Assembly: GCF_040807025.1 (NCBI RefSeq) | Contig: NC_090952.1 | Span: forward strand, 23,743,068-23,807,067 | DNA length: 64,000 nucleotides | Source of the DNA: Struthio camelus | Lineage: Eukaryota > Chordata > Aves > Struthioniformes > Struthionidae | Direction: 5' to 3' | Part shown: positions 58,300 to 64,000 of the stretch, one piece after another | How positions within the stretch are numbered: the stretch's first letter is position 1 | How the letters are laid out: every line of letters starts with the position of its first letter | The notes under the pieces: generated by a model | Databases searched by the model: none | The model's input: only the letters and a program-made list of their open reading frames with translations | What the model was told of the DNA's origin: nothing | Position numbers and translations under genes: made by a program

Positions 58300-60684
58300 G
58301 TGAGTGCAGAGACCTTGAACTTGCTCTCCTGTAGATAAAATGTAGATAACTCCCGTGTTGTTGCTTTGTACACAGTTGTTTTACTCTGCCTTCCTCTTTG
58401 CTGGGGAAGTTCATGACTCATGGCTTGTGGTGGGAAGAGTAGAATGCAGTTAGTCTTGCAATCCAGTGGGAGAGAAATATTTGCTGATTGTGGCTGTTTG
58501 TTTCCTAAAGAGACAGATTTTTCTTTCTGGTTAATCTTTTGAAAATCCATTTTGCTATTAATGTAGATTGCAGTTGGTTTTGTTTGTGTATCCCTGCAGC
58601 GCGTGTAATTGTAACGTGCACAGCTTGCAGCCTTGATCCACAAAAATGCTGATTTTTCCCAGTGTGTTATGAGCTAACTGGATTTGTATACATCTCACTT
58701 AGCCTATAGGGCTAAGTAGAGCAGTAAATAAATACTGAACTCTTGTGTGTGGAGGACTAGGGTTCAAGTGTGGTGCAGGGTCAGAAGCAAAATAAACAAA
58801 GTCTCAACTGAGTTCCCCTCACTCGAGTGTCACTAACTAGTGACTGATCAGCATCTCCTGAAATCTACAGTAGTGTCCCGCCAGGTCAGTCCCTGTAGGG
58901 CAGGCCCAGCCCGTGGGAGGTGAAGGAAGGGCTGTACTCCCACCTTAGCCTCTCAGATGAAAGAAACACCCTCTAGAGGAAGATAACGCTAACCTGTGCC
59001 GTCGTTGTCCACCTTGCAGCCAGGTGCCTTTCTTTCACAAGAGCATTGGTAAATTCCTCTTGCAAACAGCTCAGGTCGATGCCCAGGCATCAGGTGCAGC
59101 AACGTCCTGATGTCCGAGCACCATCTCTCGTTTTTGCAGGTTAGCTCTCAGTCCAGGTGGTTCCCGCGGAGCTCTGGAGGCTCCTCAAGTGCTCCTGCAT
59201 GCTGCAGTTGCTGCGGATTGCTCCTGGTCACTTCTGTCCCTGCTCCTGTGCGTCCTGCAGTCGCTGCATGCCCCGATAGCCCCGTAACAGGGAGGGAGGA
59301 GCAGGGTGTCAGGCTCTTGTCTGCATTGCAATTGTTGGCTGGGGGGCGGGGGGCTGGGGGGGTGAGGTGGCACCCAGCTATGTGTAGAAATATCTGATGA
59401 GATAGATGGACCCTGATAGTTGAAACTTTTGTTCTGCTCGTACATCGTCATCATTGTGTGGTAGTAGAAGATGATTACTTCACGGTTCCTCTGGACTTCT
59501 CTTTCTCCCTTGTTCAGACATTGATCCAACATGGTGTTCTACTAAAACCCGAACGCCTGTACCTTAAATCGCCCAGGCAGCTCCTGTATGCTGCTGCAAC
59601 AGGGAGCGTCCCCTTTCTTTCAAAAGAGATCAGCATTTGGGTGAGTGAAAAAGTCCCTAAATATGAAATTACAGTGAGTCAAAATGAAATTATGCAATCA
59701 TATTGATAGCATCTACGTCTACCAGCTAAACATTTCCTTCTTAACCTCTGTTGTCTCTACCTGCTGGTACACCAAAGGGGTGATAGAGAGAGAACCAAAG
59801 TGTCTAGACTTGCAAGCTTAATAAATGCCAAGCAAGACGCTTAATGAAATCCAGCCCATAGATAAGCCCTTTCAAAGAGACCAGAGGAATAGCATCTGCT
59901 TCACCTTAAATGAACGATAGGACTTTTCAAAAAGTTGCACCGAAAACAAAGAGCGGGCAGAGTTTACCTTATTACCATCCCTGACGTGGTGCAGACGTGT
60001 TGTTAGGTGTATCTGCGTATTATTACCATGAGAGATGGCTGCAGGGCTGCATGATGGCAGGGAGATATTAAGCTAAGCTGGATGCCTCTCAAAGCACAAG
60101 CGATTATCAGGGATAACCTTTGATAGGGAGCCTTGTAACAGGTATTTCATTTGTGCTGTGTGGTTCCATCCAACAGCCCTTCTCAGTGCGCCCTGTGTCG
60201 GTCTCAGCACTTCGGCTCTTCTGATCTTTCATTTGTGAGTCCTTGAATGAATGGCAAATCTGGAAAGGGATTGTGTGAGCCTGGTCCTGGAAGTTAGATT
60301 TGCTGTGCCCAGCCTATCCCTGAAGGGTGCTTCTCTGCCCTTTATGAAGCTAATGAAGGAGAATTAGCAACCTCCTTAGCTTGTCCCAAAGCCTAATAGC
60401 CCCGTTTTGGAGCGTTCCCTAATATCAGAACTAAGTCTTTGTTGCTGCAGACAAAGCTGGTTTAGGAGTTTATTAATCTTACCTGGAGTGGAAGCAGAGA
60501 TTAACTGATTACTGTCCTCCATCGTTTACCTGGTGGAAGACTTTTGACCATGACAGCCTGTTTTCTTCTGGTCTCCTCACCTCTAAAGATGCTCAATCTT
60601 CTGTGGCAACGAGCGCTGTTGTTAGTGGCTGCGGCGGGCTGAGGAGCCTCTTCTGTGAGGTTTATAAATCCTCCTGTGCTCACT

Positions 60685-60775
60685 GAAGGGATTGAGGTGC
60701 GAAGAGGCCCTGCCACGAACTATTGGATTGGACTAGGCTGCCTCCCGAGGTCCCTCCTGTTCCTGCTTGTCAGCC
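60685..60775 (+). mobile_element. Possible diverged CR1 3' tail
   Basis: GGATTGGACTAGGCTGCCTC followed by CCGAGGTCCCTCCTGTTCCT resembles the CR1 end (TTGGACTAGATGATCTCCAG, then AGGTCCCTTCCAACC). Only about 40 bp match well and the flanks are unclear, so this could be coincidence. Confidence 0.35.
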
Positions 60776-61009
60776 TTTTTGCTCTAGACTCTGCAAAATT
60801 TTTGGCAACCAACTCAGAGTGCTGTGCCCTAGACTACTGGGGTAGTTTTGTTTGTTTGTTTTTAAGAGCCTGCTATTGACTGGTAGCCAGTTTGTGGTGT
60901 GTTATTTCTGTTCTGCAATCCTGATGCTTGGTCGTCTGGCTGGTTGTGTTCTGTTTTGCCTTGCATGTTTGATTTCTCCTTTTCAAATATGACTCTTTAC
61001 ACGTCTCTT

Positions 61010-61023
61010 CCCCCCCCCCCCCC
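61010..61023. repeat. C14 homopolymer
   Basis: Fourteen C after a T/C-rich lead and before AAACC, in GPC4 intron 2. Runs of similar length occur at 14775-14786 (C12) and 34189-34201 (C13). Confidence 0.95.
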
Positions 61024-64000
61024 AAACCTCCGGCTTTCTGCCCCTAGTATGTGCCACCCTTGCCTGTGCTTGGCACACTTTACAAATGTCCCTTTTATTC
61101 CTTCATCCAAGTCATTAGTGCTCATCTTGGGTGGAATGGAGACCAGGCGAGACCAACTTGAGGCACTGCTTTGAGATGTCCTCCCAGATTGATACTTTCT
61201 GGTGGTTAGATCTTGGGTGTAACTTTGCATCTTGGTGCACTCAAAACATTCCAGTCTAAATAAGTTGAGGCAACTGGAAAAAGAAAGTTTTTGGACCATG
61301 AATGTGGTTGAAAGTGCCTTGAAAGTTGAAAGTGGTGTCATTTGCCCAGCCTAGGAGGCAATTGAGACCCACGTATTTGTCCTGACTTCTAGGGATAAGA
61401 TTTGAAAAACATGTGTTTGCTTCCAGAGCTCTTCCCTTTCACAGGCCCTTGCTCCGATTTTAACATTTGGAGCCCTTTAAGGCTGCCTCATTACTAGCTG
61501 CAAAATCCATTTAAATGAAAATAAAGCTGACGGAAAATGAGCCATGCATCTCCCTCTGTTTAACAAGAAATCATCTAGGCTGCAAGCTGTGTAGATGGAC
61601 TGAGTAGGCAAGATGAGTGATTGTAGAGACCTAAATTTGCTTAACAAAACCGATCTCTCAGCAAGTGGAACAAACGCTCTTCTTGCAGAGTAACATACCT
61701 TTTGTGCTTTGGGAACGGCACTACAGAAAGCAGCTCTCACCGCAAGAAGCAAACCGTGTCCTCCAGGCCTTTGGAAGTATTTGTTACCAGCTCTCTTGCT
61801 GCTAATCTGTTAGCCTTGACATTCAGGTCTGAGAAAAGAGGCAAACCAAAGCAAGTCTCTGTTATGTGCTTGACCTTTGCAACAGTTGCCACTGTAAAAT
61901 GGCAGTAGAAGTGGCAGCATGTCCTTTGGATGCGGGCTATAATGCCCTGTGGCTTTTGGCGTGTTTGCATCAGCTGTTGCTCGAATGCTGTGTGCTGTTG
62001 GAACGATGGCCAGAATTGCTCTCAACAGTCACCCAAGCCATATGCTTCAGAGATGGATTATCTCCTCTTAATCAGGAGCACAGAACAAGCTTCTGATTAT
62101 CCATCTCCAAATGGATGACCAGAAGGAATTTCAGCTCCTAATATATAATTTTGTAACATTGGATCCCTTTGCTCATGTTCAGTTTGCAGATGCTGGGAGA
62201 AAACTGAAGCTTTTAGTTTCATATAGCCTGTCTAAATATTTGCTCACAGTACTGCTCTATATGCTCCTGTGGGTCTCTTCTATTCTACTGTAGTTAAAAC
62301 CACTTGCCCCCTCCCAAGGTAGCAGTAAGGTATGTATTTTCAACAGTAAAGATAAAACTTTTAAAATAAAAAATACTTTAGTTGTTGGAGTCTCCATCGG
62401 TAGGCCTTTTTAAGGTGAAGATTTTCTGTTTTTCTGAAATACATGATCTCAAATGTGTGTTTATGGGCTGCATTCAGAAATTAGTGGGTGAGATTCTCTG
62501 CCATATCCGCACTTCCCTACCTAGAGGATTAGAGCCACAGGATCTGTGAGGGGTGCCCAGATGTGGTGGCTGTCCTGGGCTGCCAGCGAGGGAAGCCACA
62601 AAGCCACGGGGCTGTGACCACATCTCGTGCCGTAGAAGTAGCCACAGCAGTCAGGACTTAAAAAGAAAGAGGGGGGGAAGTGGTTTAAAAACTCCTTTAC
62701 GTTGCCTCTTCTCTCCCAGTTATTCCCCCCTTTTCCTCTCCTCAGGATTAATAACATTAATAGGATTAATGGTGACATTGAGAGTGCATAAATGTTCAGT
62801 CCTGATTTTAGACCTGCACTTTCATCTATTTTCCTCTTTCAGACTGAAGCTTTCCATGCTCTCGTCTGTGCTAGAAAAGAAATAGTTTTGGGAAGATGAG
62901 GTTAATGCCAAAAGAGAAATTTTTCAGCTCTTTTGAGGAATTGGAGTAGAGGCAGAAAGTAGTAGATAACAGTTTTTCAGTATTTCTGCAATTCTGTTGC
63001 TTCCTAGATAGCATGTTCTTTGTTCTTTTTTAATTAAAGACATCACCTGAGTCTCAAAGTTGTAATTGTTGTGCCAGACCTGTCTTGGGAAGAAATGATT
63101 TTATAAGTTTATTGAACAGTGTGATTCAGGGAGGGCAGTTCCCAAACTCCTCGTGAGTAGAGGTACTGCTAAATGATGGGGCATTGCCAAAAATGTAAGC
63201 AATAAATACAGTAAGGGTGCCAGGCGTCCCTAAGCGTGGTGGTAACCTGTAGGCTCCTCTGAGCGGAGACTGAATTGGCCGGTACTGACCCTGCCCGACA
63301 TGCAGCAGACCGAGCTGAACCACAATGGTGTGGTGAGTCCATAAAACAGCTAGCTGTTTCCTTTCTGCTACATTTAACAAGCACTTTTATTATTGCACTT
63401 AAACCAAGCCTTGTCCCGTTCCACTGTGCGCTCTGGATTTGGAGAAGGCTAGCAAGTCCCTGCGCTGCTGATCTCCCCATGTTGCCTGTGAATAAGATGT
63501 ACACCGAGGCAAATATGAAATGATCAATCCCCACGATAGGCTAGCAGGAGGTTAGGTGCACACAACGGCCAAGTGACAAAAGGGTTTGTACAAGCCCAAG
63601 CCAGCATCTGGGAAGCTATTAAATGTTGAGAATCTCATTTCTGACCCACTCCTCCCCGCTCCCCTTGACTTTTCCATTAACGTTTAAGATAAAACAAATA
63701 TGAAAGTGTAAAATGAAACCCTTTTGGGACAGTGGGGCGGAAAGAAATCGAATACAAGCAGAAGGAGCCGGCCAGTGGTCACGGAGATGCTGTAATTGTG
63801 AAACGTGAGCGGAAAGCTTGGCGGAGAGCTGTCAGGTGCGTGCGAGGATCGGGCAGGGAGAGCTCGAGGTGGACATCTGGGAGAGGGGTCTCCTCTAACA
63901 CAGCACGCTTACCATGGCCCTGGGATTTAGCTTCCTAGCTAGGCAGACTTTTTATTAGTGAGGATTAATTTCTTTAGGGGTTGTTAAAGGTGGTTGCTGT

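Larger units (their letters stand above)
58300..64000 (+). other. GPC4: GPC4 intron 2 (5' part)
   Basis: Intron sequence starting GTGAGTGC and running to the window end without a recognisable third exon. The expected continuation EFFKELLE-like was not found. Open frames are short and unsupported. The intron contains a C14 run (61010-61023) and a possible old CR1 tail near 60.7 kb. Confidence 0.85.

Noticed and set aside
59458-59706. 82-codon frame with protein-like composition in intron 2
   Set aside because: It has no recognised family, no splice signals and no glypican similarity; glypican exon 3 content is absent.
1-64000. MicroRNA clusters known near GPC3 in mammals (miR-106a/363 and miR-424/503)
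   Set aside because: As recalled, these lie on the 5' side of GPC3, outside this interval, and no matching hairpin was noticed here.
1-64000. Endogenous retrovirus, CRISPR, prokaryotic operon or plasmid features
   Set aside because: No LTR pair, retroviral motif, CRISPR array or bacterial gene organisation was seen; the sequence is ordinary vertebrate intron and intergenic DNA.

Overview
The window is vertebrate, almost certainly avian, nuclear DNA. It carries the last coding exon of one glypican gene (GPC3) and the first two coding exons of a second (GPC4), both on the + strand and in tandem. Three observations support this. The encoded pieces match GPC3 and GPC4 of other vertebrates, and the head-to-tail GPC3-GPC4 order is the known vertebrate arrangement (Xq26 in human). 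The exons have normal GT-AG borders with matching phases. The one clear young-looking repeat, near 34.3 kb, is the 3' tail of a CR1 LINE of the type that dominates bird genomes. The species cannot be named, and a non-avian reptile is not fully excluded.

Layout. 1-1067 is the end of the last GPC3 intron. 1068-1243 is the GPC3 terminal coding exon, ending in a hydrophobic GPI-signal tail and a TGA. It is followed by a 3' UTR with a (CA)14 microsatellite, a 30-bp tandem duplication and an ATTAAA signal at 1536 (an alternative AATAAA lies at 2541). About 20 kb of intergenic DNA follows with no recognisable gene. Its most notable part is a CpG-dense block at about 10.8-15.2 kb that holds a 23-bp minisatellite and an octamer/TATA pair. 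About 21.84-22.98 kb is the CpG-island promoter of GPC4. GPC4 exon 1 (22556-22724) encodes the start codon, signal peptide and first conserved cysteine. Intron 1 (22725-58140, 35.4 kb) holds a second minisatellite (31.34-31.68 kb), an orphan CpG-rich patch (about 33.3-34.1 kb), the CR1 tail, a (CT)20 microsatellite, and fossil repeats, including a recognisable piece of a LINE reverse transcriptase at about 45.9-46.2 kb. GPC4 exon 2 (58141-58299) follows, then the first 5.7 kb of intron 2.

Both genes encode GPI-anchored heparan sulfate proteoglycans that modulate Wnt, Hedgehog, FGF and BMP signalling at the cell surface. Only their edges are visible here: no heparan sulfate attachment site and no full cysteine-rich domain lies in the window.

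Nearly all other long open frames sit in GC-rich DNA or tandem repeats, where stops are rare, and are not believed. The exception worth testing is a 294-codon ATG frame (21844-22728) that runs through the GPC4 5' region and overlaps exon 1 in another frame. I saw no convincing new multi-gene system. The strongest leads are this overlapping frame, the orphan CpG blocks and the fossil LINE piece.
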